Notes: generated from the sequence alone by a model not told the origin. DNA of 64,000 bases from Bagarius yarrelli (GCA_005784505.1 VCAZ01000022.1:302299-366298), one strand, 5' to 3'. Positions 1 to 12,522 are shown, counted from the stretch's first letter. Program-made: numbers and translations.

Positions 1-640
1 TCAGTGACCACAGCATTTAGTTCGGTAGATACTGCATACGATTCAGAGCAGTCTGCATAGGATTCATAGCAGGACGCATTTATTTTTAGAGCAGGTTGCA
101 TTAGATTTAAAGCAGACTGCATAGGATTTAGTGCCGGCTGCGTTTGATTTAGAGCAGGATGCATTTGATTCAGAGCAGGATGCAATTGATTTAGAGCAGA
201 ATGTATTTGATTTAGCGCAGGATGCATTTGATTCAGACAGGTAACACACAATTCAGTGCAGGCTGCATTTGATTCAGAGCAGGTTACATTTGATTTAGAG
301 CAGGCTGCATATGGTTCTTAGCAGACTGCATACGAATCACAGCAGGTTGCATACGATTTAGTGCAGGTTGCATAGGATTCAGAGCAGGTTGCACTTGATT
401 TATAGCAGGCTGCATATAATTTAGTGCAGGTTGCATTTGATTCACAGCAGGTTACAAACGATTCATTTGGGAGACTACATACAATTCACAGCAGGTTGCA
501 TACGATTCATTGCAAGTTGCATACGATTCACAGCAGATTGCATACAATTCATTGCAAGTTGCGTACGATTTACAGTAGAGTTGCCTTTGATTCAGTGACT
601 ATAGCATGTTGATACTGCATCTGATACAGTATAGGGTTCA
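1..640. repeat. 21-bp degenerate minisatellite
   Basis: About 29 diverged copies of a 21-bp unit built on GATTYAGAGCAG followed by a TGCAT core. The unit is a multiple of three, so both strands stay open and give 7-residue periodic translations such as SNASCSK on the minus strand. These are not genes. The array runs off the left edge. Confidence 0.85.
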
Positions 641-1870
641 GTTCAATACCTACTGCAGCCATTGCATTTATTTCTATAGTTACTCAATTAATGCATTTCA
701 TTCAGTACCTCCAACAAAGTTTTGAGGTATCGTCAGTATATAAAACTAAAAACGTCATAGGTCTTAGCCAGAGTGTAAATATTGGCACCCCTTATTTACT
801 TTACACACACGCACATTCTTCCCCCACACTTAACCCGACAAAACACGAGCAGCGCTGAGCGTTCAATGTTGAGTGTTTTTGGCATTTTAGGCAACACATT
901 AATAACAAGCTTATGAGCTTACAGCAAGCAAGCAAACAAACGCCTCCGATCCGAGGTGTGCCGAGGACGATAATACAGTCGCTGACAGAAACACTAACAC
1001 TAATAGTTTCATCAGGAGCTTGTGATGGATTCGGATTTGAGATTATCCAAACATTATTATTTCCAGGGTGGCCTAGGAGAGATTTCTCTTTTTTTAATAC
1101 TTTTCTTCTCTTATTTGTTTTAGTGAATGCTTTAAGTTGATGCTGATGCTGATCAGAATCAGACTCGATTCGCTTCGGCTACTGTAGATGAGTCGTTACT
1201 ATAGAAACTATCATGTATTATGTATGAGTCTGATTTGCAGCCTGGCTGTTTTCTGCTAAATAAAAAGCGCTTGTAAATCAGTGTTTACTTGACTAATGGG
1301 ACGCATGTGATGAGATGCAATGTATGGAAAATGGAATGAAATATTTATTTTCGTGCGAGATGAAAATGGTGCCTGTTTGAATTATTTCAGAAGATTGAGG
1401 CTGTGCTGTCCTGTGATTACACGTGATTGCACATTGTCACGGGTTGTTCGAACGCTGATTCGGCAGGCGGAAGAAAGAAAGCTCAGATGTATGTTTATTT
1501 CAGCGCTCGCCGTCGATGCGCTAAAAGCTGCTGCGCTTAATGACATGCTGCAAAACCCGTGTGTATGGCATGATAAGAGGCCTGTGTGGTCCGAGATGTC
1601 GTTCTGCCATGACAGTTTGAGAGGAACAAACCGAAACACTTCTGTTTTCTGACATGCGCCCCTACTGATTTATTTGCTTTAAGAGGACTAGAGCGCCCTC
1701 TGGGTCGTCCTGCCCGGAGGAACAGCCAGCACTTCTACACCGCAAACGCAAGAGAGTTTGAGCGAAAGGTGTTCAGAGACTGAAACTCTAAATTATTTAG
1801 TAGGCAAAATCAAGCAGAAAATATAGGGGAAAATGGGCGGATAAATGGTCATCATAAAAAATATAAGCAT

Positions 1871-1871
<1 letters not shown>
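641..1871. other. Non-repetitive stretch, no feature supported
   Basis: No known motif found. A 110-codon open frame at 1320-1652 (+) is mirrored by an 85-codon frame on the other strand. Neither resembles a known family or shows splice context, so I do not call either. Confidence 0.5.
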
Positions 1872-1917
<46 letters not shown>

Positions 1918-2764
1918 TCTGTTTGTCTGGGAAAAAGTCTTTATGTCTGTCTGAGAAAGGGCGAGAGAGAGAAAGAGTCTTTTTGTCTGTCAGAGAGAGA
2001 GAGTCTTTATGTCTGTCTGAGAAAGAGAATGTCTTTCTGTCTGTCTGAGAGGGAGTCTTTCTGTATGTCTGAAAGAGAGGATGTCTTTCTGTCCGTCTAA
2101 GCGAGCGAGAGAGAGAGAGAGAATGTCTTTGTCTGAGAAAGGTCGAGAAAGAGAGAGTGTTTCTGTACGTTTGAGAGAGAGAGAATGTCTTTCTGTTCGT
2201 CTGTGCGAGAAAGAATGTCCTTCTGTTCGTCTGAGAGAGAGAGAATGTCCTTCTGTTCGTCGTTCGTGAGAGAGAGAGAGAGAATGTCCTTCTGTTCGTC
2301 TGTGCGAGAGAGAATGTCCTTCTGTTCGTCTGAGAGAGAGAGAATGTCCTTCTGTTCGTCTGAGAGAGAAGGAGAATGTCTTTCTGTTCGTCTGAGAAAG
2401 AGAGAATGTCTTTCTGTTCGCCTGAGAGAGAAGGAGAATGTCTTTCTGTTCGTCTGAGAAAGAGAGAATGTCTTTCTGTTCGTCTGAGAAAGAGAGAATG
2501 TCTTTCTGTTCGTCTGAGAGAGATTGTCTTTCTGTTCGTCTGAGAGAGAGAGAATGTCTTTCTGTTCGTCTGAGAGAGAGAATGTCTTTCTGTTTGTCTG
2601 AGAGAGAAAGAATGTCTTTCTGTTTGTCTGAGAGAGAGAGAGAATGTCTTTCTGTCAGTTTGAGAGAGAGAGAGAGAGAGAGAAAATGTCTTTTTGTCTG
2701 TCTGAGAGAGAGAGAGAGAGAATGTCTTTCTGGTCCGTCTGAGAGAGAATGTCTTTTTGTCCGT

Positions 2765-2805
<41 letters not shown>

Positions 2806-2878
2806 TCTTTTTGTCTGTCTGAGAGAGAGAGAATGTCTTTCTGTTCGTCTGAGAGAGAGAGAATGTCTTTCTGTTCGT

Positions 2879-2933
<55 letters not shown>

Positions 2934-2945
2934 TCTTTCTGATGA
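1872..2945. repeat. (GA)n-composite minisatellite
   Basis: Begins with about 43 bp of pure GA, then some 30 repeats of a unit made of a short variable GA run plus ATGTCTTTCTGTTCGTCT. GA runs inside units vary from a few bases to more than 40. The overlapping 330- and 421-codon frames here are repeat translation. Confidence 0.9.
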
Positions 2946-3486
2946 ATGAATGTCTGCTGAACATCATGACGGCTTTGAACATTGACCAATGAAATTGAAT
3001 TTGATGACCAATTAAACTGATGACTTCTGGATTTGTGAGCCAAACGGATATAAAACACTTAATACGTAATTCTATAAGAAATAAAATCCAGTATAAAGTT
3101 TCAGATGGAAACCGTGTAAACTTCAGCAGAAATGATGTTAAAATGTAAAAATGATAATAAATAAAAGTTGCGCGTAAGATTAGCCGAAAAGCCGAAGCGA
3201 TCTATCGGCGTCTGGTCTCTTCCGTGTGTTTCTGTTATTCACTGTGACACACTGATTCGATTAGCCGCATGCTAACTCGCTTCAGCTCGCTTCGACAGGC
3301 TCTCGCTTTACAAAGTGTCTGTTCTCCTGCTGAATTAACCGAGACAAAAGGCTGCAGGTCGCTATCGAATCTCTCCCTGAAGCCGTGTGCTCCATATGCA
3401 GAGAGGAGCCTGCTAACCGTTTCTTTATTCAATGCTAATTCAGTCACTGTGAGCCACTTTAGCGGTGTGGGAGTGGATACAGAGTA

Positions 3487-3488
<2 letters not shown>
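2946..3488. other. Single-copy stretch between two GA arrays
   Basis: Mixed-composition DNA with no recognisable gene, RNA or transposon. Short open frames at 3269-3487 (+) and 3235-3609 (-) are not supported by any family resemblance. Confidence 0.4.

Positions 3489-3557
<69 letters not shown>
3489..3557. repeat. (GA)n microsatellite
   Basis: Almost pure GA dinucleotide run of about 68 bp. Confidence 0.97.
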
Positions 3558-3560
<3 letters not shown>

Positions 3561-3589
3561 TGTGTGCGCATTTATTTATTAAAAAAAAA

Positions 3590-4620
3590 CCCCTCTCATT
3601 TTGCCCCAACAGTAAATAACACTCTGATATTTAAGGTAAACATGCTAATTGCTACTAGATTTCTCTCCAACTCAGAAACGTGTCGTTAGTGTGACAGTAA
3701 AAGAAATTAAGTGCAACAGTGTTTGACTGTCCATATTTTAAAATCCTGCTTAGCATTTTGGCTAGTTTTATTTTCTTATTACCTTTAACGGTAAATAACA
3801 CGCATGCTAATTGCTACTAGAGTCCGCTCAGATTTAGCGAGAATTAGCCTTGCGCTACCGTTTAAATGTGTACAGTTTATGAGCAACGGACTAGTTTCTT
3901 TCTTGGTTAGTTACTTTAGCCTCGGTTGCTAAAAGGAAGACATAAAATATGGAGAGATGATGAAAAAAAGTAATAAGGTGGGAATTGTACAATAGAGCAA
4001 TCAAAATGGTGTGTGTGTGTGTGTGTGTGTGAGAAGGGGTGGGATATATCGAGTTAAAAAAATCTTAGCATTTTACCTTGCCCCACCACACACACATACA
4101 TACATATACACACACACACACACACACACCTATCAGTAAATTGCACTTTGATATTTATGCTAAACATGCTAATTTGTCCCTCAGAGTTAGCAACATTAAC
4201 CTTTTATTTATTTTAACTAAAGGTTAAAGTGTGTGTATATCATTTTATTCACTATTAGCTTCATCAGCTGAAGAAAAAAAAAAGAACACAAACTGCTAAA
4301 CATGCTAATTGCTACTAGATTTACCTCATAGTTAGCAACATTAGCCTATTACTACTGTTAATGTGTTCAAGGTTGAAGTGTGTGTGTGTGTTTCTTTATT
4401 TCTTTATTAACTAAAGAAAAAAGAGCCGAGGGAAAAATATATTGGGCATTTTCACTTTTTTCAGTATTTCTCTGAGATTGTGTTAAAAATGCTAATTGCT
4501 ACAAGAGTTCCCTCAGAGTTAGCGACATTAGCCTTTTACTACTTTTTGGAATGTGTTCCCAGTTAATGTGTGTGTGTGTCTGTGTGTCTGGTCTAAATGT
4601 GTAATCACTAAGTTTAATAA
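3590..4620. repeat. Degenerate repeat built on ATGCTAATTGCTACTAGA with embedded GT/CA tracts
   Basis: At least five diverged copies of a block starting near CATGCTAATTGCTACTAGA and continuing with TCAGAGTTAGC, then ACATTAGCC. Cores lie near 3641, 3802, 4165, 4300 and 4488. Between them lie (GT)n at 4009-4030 and 4380-4391 and a CA tract at 4085-4130. An additional shared lead-in (GTAAATAACAC, CTGATATTTA) precedes two copies. Confidence 0.75.
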
Positions 4621-4632
4621 AAAAAATAAATT

Positions 4633-4680
<48 letters not shown>

Positions 4681-4681
4681 G

Positions 4682-4727
<46 letters not shown>

Positions 4728-4760
4728 ATATATAAGTATATATATTTATATATATGTATT
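4618..4760. repeat. A-rich tract and (AT)n microsatellite
   Basis: An A-rich run of about 30 bp leads into interrupted AT repeats of about 110 bp. Confidence 0.95.
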
Positions 4761-4999
4761 TTTATTAAGAGCTAAATACATATTTATCTTAGATGCGAGT
4801 CTAGCGTTACACCTATAGCTCGATAATATCAAAGTGTGCGATGATGAAACCCTCGCCGTCACGTGAGTAATACCTTCCTGGCTTTTTCTTCCACTGCCCA
4901 AGATTATTTATCTATCGATCGAGGCTTTAGGCTACGCAGACAGATGGGTTTTTAGCGCAACAAGCACAGCTAAGGAACAGCAACACCCACCACAGCTAA

Positions 5000-5003
<4 letters not shown>

Positions 5004-5061
<58 letters not shown>
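5004..5061. repeat. (GT)n microsatellite
   Basis: 58 bp of uninterrupted GT. Confidence 0.97.
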
Positions 5062-5062
<1 letters not shown>

Positions 5063-5151
5063 GTAGGATGAATAGGGTGTGCGGTGGTCTTGAAGTCTAT
5101 AAGTCAGTCTCTACACCAGGGAGCAGAAATTCATCCGGGTCAGTCTGCAGC

Positions 5152-5156
5152 AGAGA

Positions 5157-5216
<60 letters not shown>
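5152..5216. repeat. (GA)n microsatellite
   Basis: About 65 bp of GA with one extra G near the start. It lies 90 bp from the GT tract. Confidence 0.97.
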
Positions 5217-5218
<2 letters not shown>

Positions 5219-5487
5219 GATGGCTGTAATTACACACAGCTCTGTGGGAAATGTAATAAATAGTATTAAGCGATAGTAGAACGCTTTTAACTATGCGACC
5301 GCTACTTTCCTCCAGAAGACTGGTGGAGTCCTGCGTGATGATGACACATGTTAGGCGTCCACTTTTCTTAGGAGAATAAGCAGGACATTTCGGAGCGACA
5401 GCCAACAAAGCACGACTAAATCAGGTCGTCTTATATATTTATGCATGAAAATTGCTGGTTTGGGTATCTCTGTACTGCAGGGCTGGT

Positions 5488-5513
5488 TTGTGTGTGTGTG
5501 TGTGTGTGTGTGT
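5488..5513. repeat. (GT)n microsatellite
   Basis: About 26 bp of GT. Confidence 0.95.
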
Positions 5514-5831
5514 CTATGAGGATTATACCAACTGATAAATGCCAGATGTTTGTCGAAGCCTCAACCGAGGGCTTTGGCATGGCTCCATACTCCCGCTCTA
5601 AAACGACACCTCGGGCCAGCTGACTCAACAAGGTGTGAAATCCAAAATGGCTGCGCCCTCGACATCATTCAGCGTTCTTCGTCTGACTGAGATACATTTC
5701 AGGGTGGCGGCATACGAATTAGTCAGTGGACGAATTTCTTCACTGGACCTTATTGAAGACGGTGGAATTCTGGAGTCGCCTAACCTCAAACCTTACACAC
5801 CACCTTTACATGAGTAGTGTTATCTTTTGGA

Positions 5832-5928
5832 GGTTAAAAGCCTTGATTAGGGGCCCAACAGTGGCAACTTGGTGGTGCTAGGAATCAAACCCTGATCTAC
5901 CAATTAGCTGTCCAACATCTTAACCTCT
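5832..5928 (-). mobile_element. tRNA-derived SINE fragment
   Basis: Reverse complement carries the family landmarks: a head with AGATGTTGGACAGCT, the GGTTTGATTCC box B region, CACCACCAAGTTGCCACTG and GGGCCCC. The tail with GATAAGGGCGTCTGCCAAA is missing, so the copy is truncated. Confidence 0.8.
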
Positions 5929-6019
5929 GTTATCATGTATAGTTCACAGCCCTTTGGCAGTTGTTGCTATAAAAATGCGATGTCATTAAAACAGCTGCAT
6001 TCATTTCGTTACAGCTTTT

Positions 6020-6044
6020 GTGTGTGTGTGTGTGTGTGTGTGTG
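6020..6044. repeat. (GT)n microsatellite
   Basis: About 25 bp of GT. Confidence 0.95.
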
Positions 6045-7309
6045 AATTGTTGCTAGCCCATCAGCACAAGTGCGTAAAAATAAAAACTTGTGATTTGCAT
6101 CCACATCACAGTCAGTAATCAAAAAACTAATTCTGACCAATCAGAATCTAGGATCCAACAGATTTTATTGATTTCTGTGACGGGTTCAGGAACTGGCGAT
6201 TCCTGATTTAGCGCCCCAGCAGATAGTTAACAATCATCACTAACGAATTATTTTTTTATTCCTGCTGGAGGTAATAGGTTAAAAAAAACAGTAACAATGA
6301 CAAGGAATACTTAAAGATACCGAGAGCTCAGAGCTCGTTTCCTGCACCACACATACTGTGGGCACTTGAGTTGGGTTCTTTCGGTGAGCACCTCTCTGCG
6401 ATTCTTTTCTACGGTGCCTCGCAACACATTTGTAGATGTATTTAAATTATTTATTTATACATTTTTTAAATATGTTGGTAATTGCAGACACGCTCAGTTT
6501 CCAGACAAAGCTTTGTTTATCACAAACTAATTACAAGGCCATTTAGACCATGAAGAAGGCACTTTGTCTCAATGCACACAGACAGGAATTTCCATAATGA
6601 GGTCGGCGTGCGCCGGTTCGTTCTAAATATGCAGCACAGGGCTTTTCGAGCCGCTGAGCCGTCGCTCCGACGCCGAATTCCCCGAGCCGAGCCTGAAACG
6701 CTTTAACCGCTGTCAAACCCGGCGTCAGGTTTACGGATGCGTTTCAATTAATGAAATATTTATGAAAAGACTCATTAGAGAGTTTAAGGCTTGCGTAGAA
6801 ACACAAACGCTTAAGCCAATAACTCAGGGCCTGTCGACGAAACCGCCGTCGTGTAATTAGCCAGATGTAACAGCCGGGAAAGAGGTGCGTGTTGCGCAAG
6901 CAACTTCTGCAGCAAATATATAAACTCCTCACACAGGACATTAGAAATCAAACGACATTTGGTTAACAACCTTTTAGCCAGATATCATTAATGGGTTCTT
7001 TACGCCGATGTCAGCGTTATCGATCCTGCAGAACGCCTGAAGCAATTCAGCAGCAGTCTAATTATTATGAGAGACATAAAATTTAGAGTCCTTTTTAGAG
7101 ATGCTTTTAAAATGATTTGTTTTCGGTTATTATTCCAGAGTCGGCGAATCCGATTGGTTCTTGATTCATTTTGTTACACAAACAGATCGGAGAGATTTTT
7201 AGTGAGGATTGATTTTTTTTTTAAAGCCTCAGCGCTTCGATAAAAGAGATCACTTCTCAGGGCAGCCGGGACTACTTTACATTTCCATTTCTGGCATTTG
7301 GCAATTTAT

Positions 7310-7312
<3 letters not shown>
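6045..7312. other. Single-copy stretch, nothing called
   Basis: No repeat or coding signal that I can support. 6600-7060 is rich in CG dinucleotides and TTAATTA-like words, as often seen near regulatory DNA, but nothing here proves that. Confidence 0.4.
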
Positions 7313-7355
<43 letters not shown>

Positions 7356-7359
7356 TTTT

Positions 7360-7416
<57 letters not shown>
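7313..7416. repeat. Poly(T) tract, about 104 bp
   Basis: T run broken only by one G and a short CTC. Such length could be the tail of a minus-strand retrocopy or a sequencing/assembly artefact. No retrocopy body was recognised next to it. Confidence 0.95.
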
Positions 7417-7418
<2 letters not shown>

Positions 7419-8136
7419 TGAACCGAGCAGTTGGACGGTTTAAGGTTCCCAACTTTGTGGTTCTGGAAATTCAACACACAATCTGAGCGTTCTTTATCCA
7501 TACGATTTACAGAGAGAAAAAAAGATCGACTGTTTATTGGACATGAAATAAATTTGTCATGATTCGAGCTGAAATAAGAAATAATTGATTTATGAAGTAA
7601 AATCAGTATTGATGATTCTGAAAATCCGGTGGAAAGTGGAGGCTCCTCAGATATACGAGGGTATTTTAAGTGATTTATTTACACTCTTGGTTCAGACAGA
7701 CACGGTTCATATCCCAGACAGAGTGGGTGTTTGTGTTCATGCTGAAAGACAGGCCACACAAATAAATCACTTCTCCGAAGGAGAAATGGGTTTAAATTAA
7801 TTTGTCACCATCTTGTGTAAACAGGTTGTGTTTTTGTTTGGCCGGCAGAGGTAATGGCTTAGTCACAGTGAACAGGGGGAGCAGCTCCACGCTATTATTC
7901 GCCTCCTGAGCCATTAACGTGTGACGGATTTGTTTCTCCTTAAGGGCTGCGAATTTCTCGCTTTGTGTATTTCTGCGCAGGATGATGTCCAGACACCATG
8001 TGCAGATTTACAGACGTGGCTTCACGAAATGTCAAGTCTTATTACTGATGTGATGGCTAACATCTGCGTCTGGGTCTGTGCTTTTTCTACAAATATAGAC
8101 ATTTCTGACAGACCCTGTCTCTTTAATTCTGGCTGA
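7417..8136. other. Single-copy stretch, nothing called
   Basis: Two open frames of 71 codons at 7585-7800 and 7921-8136 have no recognisable similarity and no splice or start context that I trust. Confidence 0.4.
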
Positions 8137-8560
8137 AAGATACAAAGGCCACGCCTCCTTAATACTTACTGACTGATACAAAGGCCACGCCTCCTTAATT
8201 CTTACTGACTAATACAAAGACCACGCCTCCTTAATACTTACTTACAAAGGCCACGCCTCCTTTATTCTTACTGACATACAAAGACCACACCTTCTTTATT
8301 TTAACCAACCAACAGAGGCCACTGACTGACTGATACAATAGCCATGCCTTTGTTATGCTTACTGACAGATACAAAGACCACACTTCCTTTATGGTAATTA
8401 ACAGAGGCTAATTAATAAAGGTAATTAACCACACCTTATTTATTCTTACTGAGAGATACAATGGTCACGTCTCTTTTAAGCTTACTGACAGAAGCCACAC
8501 CTTCTTTTCTCTTACTGACAGATACCACACCTTCTTACCTAATACTGACAGGCACCTCTT
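8137..8560. repeat. Degenerate tandem repeat with GGCCACGCCTCCTTAAT core
   Basis: Roughly twelve copies of a 33-40 bp unit reading ACTGACTGATACAAAG then GCCACGCCTCCTTTATTCTT. Copies decay toward the right. A similar vocabulary returns at 61780-62200. Confidence 0.85.
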
Positions 8561-11500
8561 TTCCTCTCACTCATTGATAGTTAAACCTGCATTAGTCAGA
8601 ATGATAGAAAGACAATGTCCCTTTTACTATGACAAAACAGATTTAGGGCCCACGTCTCTGCTATGTTTATCATAAAAAATCATTCACTATTTATGGTGCA
8701 CAAACTTTTGCACTTGACACAAATACACAATTTTTTAAATGTGGAAGTTTTTTTAACCCCAAATCGGTTTAGGATTTTTCCAGATAGTCCTGAGATTTAA
8801 ACCCCACCGAGTAATCCAGAGGGTAGAACTTGCGAGTAGTCGTACGCCAATAGGGGACGGTGTGGTGATTATTTTTAAATACAGAGATGGTGTAACAGTC
8901 CTTGCCATCATGTGCCTTGCCATGCACCTCAATTACACTCTGATTTCTGCTCTGCTTGAATGCTACTTGGCATGATGTGCCCATTTATTTGCTAGTTAAA
9001 TCATTTAACGTAGCAGTGTCCTAATCTGGCTCCTGAGAAACGCTTGACAGCCCGGAAGCCCCGTCCTCCATTACTACCAGAACGGATTATTAAATAAAGC
9101 AATGTTTGTTCTCTCACCGTCGTGCTAGGACCCCTTTTGTTAGTGGCTGTGTATAAAAAAAAAAAAAAGCTGCAGCGGTGCTTTGCCAGGATCCAATTAT
9201 TGCTAGTCTGTTGTGCTGAATGCTTGCCCAAGGTCAACGGTGGGATCCTGTTTCTCCCGTAATGCGATATGGAGCACCGAGCCAGCACCAAGTGGAGTTA
9301 TTAGGAATATTTGATGAATGGGTATGTGTTGAAATGGCAGCATGGGATTAGATTGGTTTACAATTGCATGCAATTTGAACGCTCGGTTTGCTCAGCTGGT
9401 CTCTGTGGTTGGTGTATTGTGGGTCTTTATTTATCCTGGCTTATGTGTTTATTGTGTTCTGTGGCGAACAGACTTGCCTCCTGTTCCTGACTGCTTACAT
9501 CTTTTACAACTTGTCTTATTGAAGGCACTGTAAAGATATGCATAGATCAGCCCCCTAGATGGACAAGTGGTAGCTCAGTGGCCATATAACTTAGTGGCCA
9601 AGTGAGGTTGAGGCCAGGGTACTCAGTGGCCAGATAAGCCTTTTAGCAGGTGATTCATTTCCCAGCTGACTTTGTGAACTAGTGATTCAATGTACTAGTG
9701 ACACAATAGAATTCTGTCCTAGTGTATACGTCCCACATCTTAACACAAACCATTCCGTATTTTGGAACACCTACAGCTTTTCCTTGAAGCTGGATTGTCA
9801 GAACTGACTACACTCTCGCCCTATGCCCCCTACACACACCTTGCATTGAAAGAGGATATGTTTTATGGCATGTAGATCCCGAGAAAGCAACAGTCAATTG
9901 TGCTTTGTACTGCCTCCCAGTCGTTTATGCCGCTTGCTAACAAGGTTTGCCGGGGGCTGCACGTAGCCTGTTAGCATGGGTAGGGCACTGTGCCCATTTT
10001 CTGCCAATTAACTCAGTGCCAAGCTGCCAATGGCCTCTGTGTTTTTAGGAATGTGGCGCTCATCTGCTGTGGCGTAAGAAATATGAGCTTTACTCATTCA
10101 TCATCAGCGCACCTCTGGCTTCAAGATCTGGATACAGATTCATTAGGTTTTTTGTGAGGTTTTAAAAACACATATACACATACATTTACCACATCACATA
10201 TGTCTACTGTGACGCAAGGTTAACAGTATATGCTGTGACCTCCAAGCAAAAGCCCCAAGCAGTGCACAAATCATTCGCCGTTGACCTAGACGTTGATTTT
10301 AGCGTAGAAACCACACACACGCAGACTTAATAATAAGTCGTTAAGAATTCAGATGGTGTTAGTTATTTGCCTGAAGCTTGCTATCTTAAAAAAAGATCAT
10401 AATTAGCACTTAATGACTCCAACCTTTCCCTGATAGGCCACCCAACCTAATTAAAGCTTGTACTTTTACAACAATGTAGATAGGCACCCAGGAAATGAGG
10501 CTCGCCAAGGGTCCGCCGATGCCGCTTGCATTTAAAGGCCACAGCGACTGCTGAACTGATAGCGGGAAACGAGTGCCACAGCTCAGATCTTAAAGCAAGC
10601 TAGTCAGAGACCATCAGCAGAGCCATACGTCAGCACTGAGAGAGCAGAAAAGAAGCGAGCGCCGAACGACGAAAACAAATCTCACTTTGAGATATGGCGA
10701 TACGGTGGACTAAAGGGTCACAGTGGAGGAGATAAGAGAGAGATGGTGTAGTTCCATTAGTGTTTTATTTTGTTCTGTTAATTGACAGGCTCGTCCGCAT
10801 GCTCGAGGGTTCTCTCTCCCTCTCTCTCGCACTGATGGTGATTTATCTGCATCTCAGTCTGCAGTAAAGCCTTTTAGTTTATTTCCATCAGCATTGGTCT
10901 GGAGACTACAGTACAAGCAAACAAGCGCAGTGATGTCATCAACGAAACGTATCATTTTAAATCAACTAGTTGCTTTGATTTCAAAGCGGAACAGAACTTA
11001 AACAGTTGTAACCCATTGACCCTCTTTCCCCTCAGATCTTCTCAGATCCACAGAAGTAAAGTTCTCAGGATGAAGGACCCCCAAATGATGTAATTCCTGT
11101 GGCATATCTCAGCGACGAGTATGGCCATTGCTCATCAGAGACAGATGGGAGTAAAATCACTTCTCTAAAACCCTATAGGCTTTTTCTTGCACTCGTTCTT
11201 TACGGGGAAATAATGAACGAGTCAACAGAAGGTGGTTAGCGCATCACATGCTGAGATGTTCCTGGGTTGAGCGAAGCTGCCGCTCTCTCCCACTGATTTG
11301 CCAGGAAATTAAGTCCCACTGAGTGAGATCAGAAGAAAAAGGGTTGTCCTGTCTGCGATAAATGTACACTAATATTTGCTGTTGGGGGCGAGTTGAAGAT
11401 CCGCGCTAATGTTCTTTGAAAGTAGTCTCCAGTGTCTGTGTACCAGGTGGCAGGTTTTCTCCCGCAGGACAGTCTTCAAAATATTAACAAACGGTAAAAA

Positions 11501-11903
11501 TCAAGATTTTAGACTCAGAGACGCCACATCGGTTTATCAGGAAAAACCATAAAAGCTGTTTCTTTCCAAAGAAAGTGCAAAAGTATGATGGAATAAGACT
11601 TGAGACTATGCAGAGCTCTAAGTGCAGATGTAGAACAGAACACAAAACCTCTCAGGGTCTTTATCAGATACATAAATCTGCCCTCGGCCTGCTTAGTGCA
11701 CTATGGAATTGAGTTTCTACTAATGGAAACTAATTATTTAAAGTATCTACAAAAATATTATTTTTCCTACTTGTACTTAGGCAGACATCTTTGTTGAAAT
11801 ATTAGATGTAGGAAAAAATACTAGAAGTTTCTTTAGTATATGTAAGAGCATTGCCTCTTCAGTCGAATGCTGAAGCTCCACCTTCAAAAAATGACTTCAG
11901 ACT
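8561..11903. other. Long single-copy stretch, no gene supported
   Basis: Open frames at 8769-8984 (-), 9001-9291 (-) and 9342-9533 (+) were read and not recognised. 9560-9720 has a loose repetition of CAGTGGCCA and AGTG words. Nothing else stands out. Confidence 0.4.
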
Positions 11904-11940
<37 letters not shown>

Positions 11941-11947
11941 GGGGGGG
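11904..11947. repeat. Poly(G) tract
   Basis: 36 consecutive G, one T, then 7 G. This is an extreme homopurine run with obvious G-quadruplex potential. The exact length is unreliable in any read technology. Confidence 0.95.
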
Positions 11948-11999
11948 TGTCTATTTAAGACTGGTTTTTCTGTTTAGTCTTTTTAGGTTTTTTACACTT

Positions 12000-12390
12000 A
12001 CATTGCCAAAAGTATTGGAAAACATGATTTTAAGACAATTTATGTCTTTTCTTAAACAACCTACTCAAGATGTTGTTCCACTCCAGACGTTTTTTTTTTT
12101 ACCAGATGTGACAATGGAGATTTGATCATTCAGTCACAATAGTATTAGATCAGAGTATGAGATCAGACACTAATGTTGAGGTGAGAGGTGGTCTGGAATT
12201 CAGTTCATAAGAGTTCCCCCACTCAAAACATTCATAACACAGCATGTGTTTATGAAGATTTGGGGATTTGTGCACAGGGGTATTGTCAAGGAATTATGGG
12301 ATGCTGAAACATACAGAGACATCTTAGAAGGCAGTGTCTCCAATGTATGACTATAAAATGCTCCATGGTGCCATCGTGACATTTTGTTGA
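12000..12390 (-). mobile_element. Tc1/mariner-type transposon relic
   Basis: Left end ACATTGCCAAAAGTATTGGA resembles the terminal repeat of a common fish Tc1-like element (CCAAAAGTATTGGGACACC). Internal text around 12185-12360 (GAATTCAGTTCATAAGAG, TGTGCACAGGGGTATTGTCA, CATACAGAGACATCTTAGA) matches the reverse complement of its transposase. The frame is destroyed. The family assignment is from memory of the element. Confidence 0.7.
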
Positions 12391-12517
12391 GAACCTTTAT
12401 TCACACAGCAAGTCTAATAACTGAATGCGGGTTGCGACCGAGCCACTTCTCTTTTCTACTTCTCTCTTCACTATAAATGTGCTTCCTTTCTTCTTTTACG
12501 TCTTCATTTGCTTCCTC

Positions 12518-12522
<5 letters not shown>

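Noticed and set aside
913..1140. Possible unc5a exon 1 with a hydrophobic segment
   Set aside because: The hydrophobic part is at the C-terminal end of the frame, there is no cleavage-like region, and no donor in the needed phase is evident.
1320..1652. 110-codon frame with cysteine and arginine residues
   Set aside because: Overlapped by an 85-codon frame on the other strand; no recognisable domain or splice sites.
1793..3058. 421-codon minus-strand frame with SLSLSQTNRKTF repeats
   Set aside because: It is the translation of the GA-composite minisatellite; several other frames over the same array are equally open.
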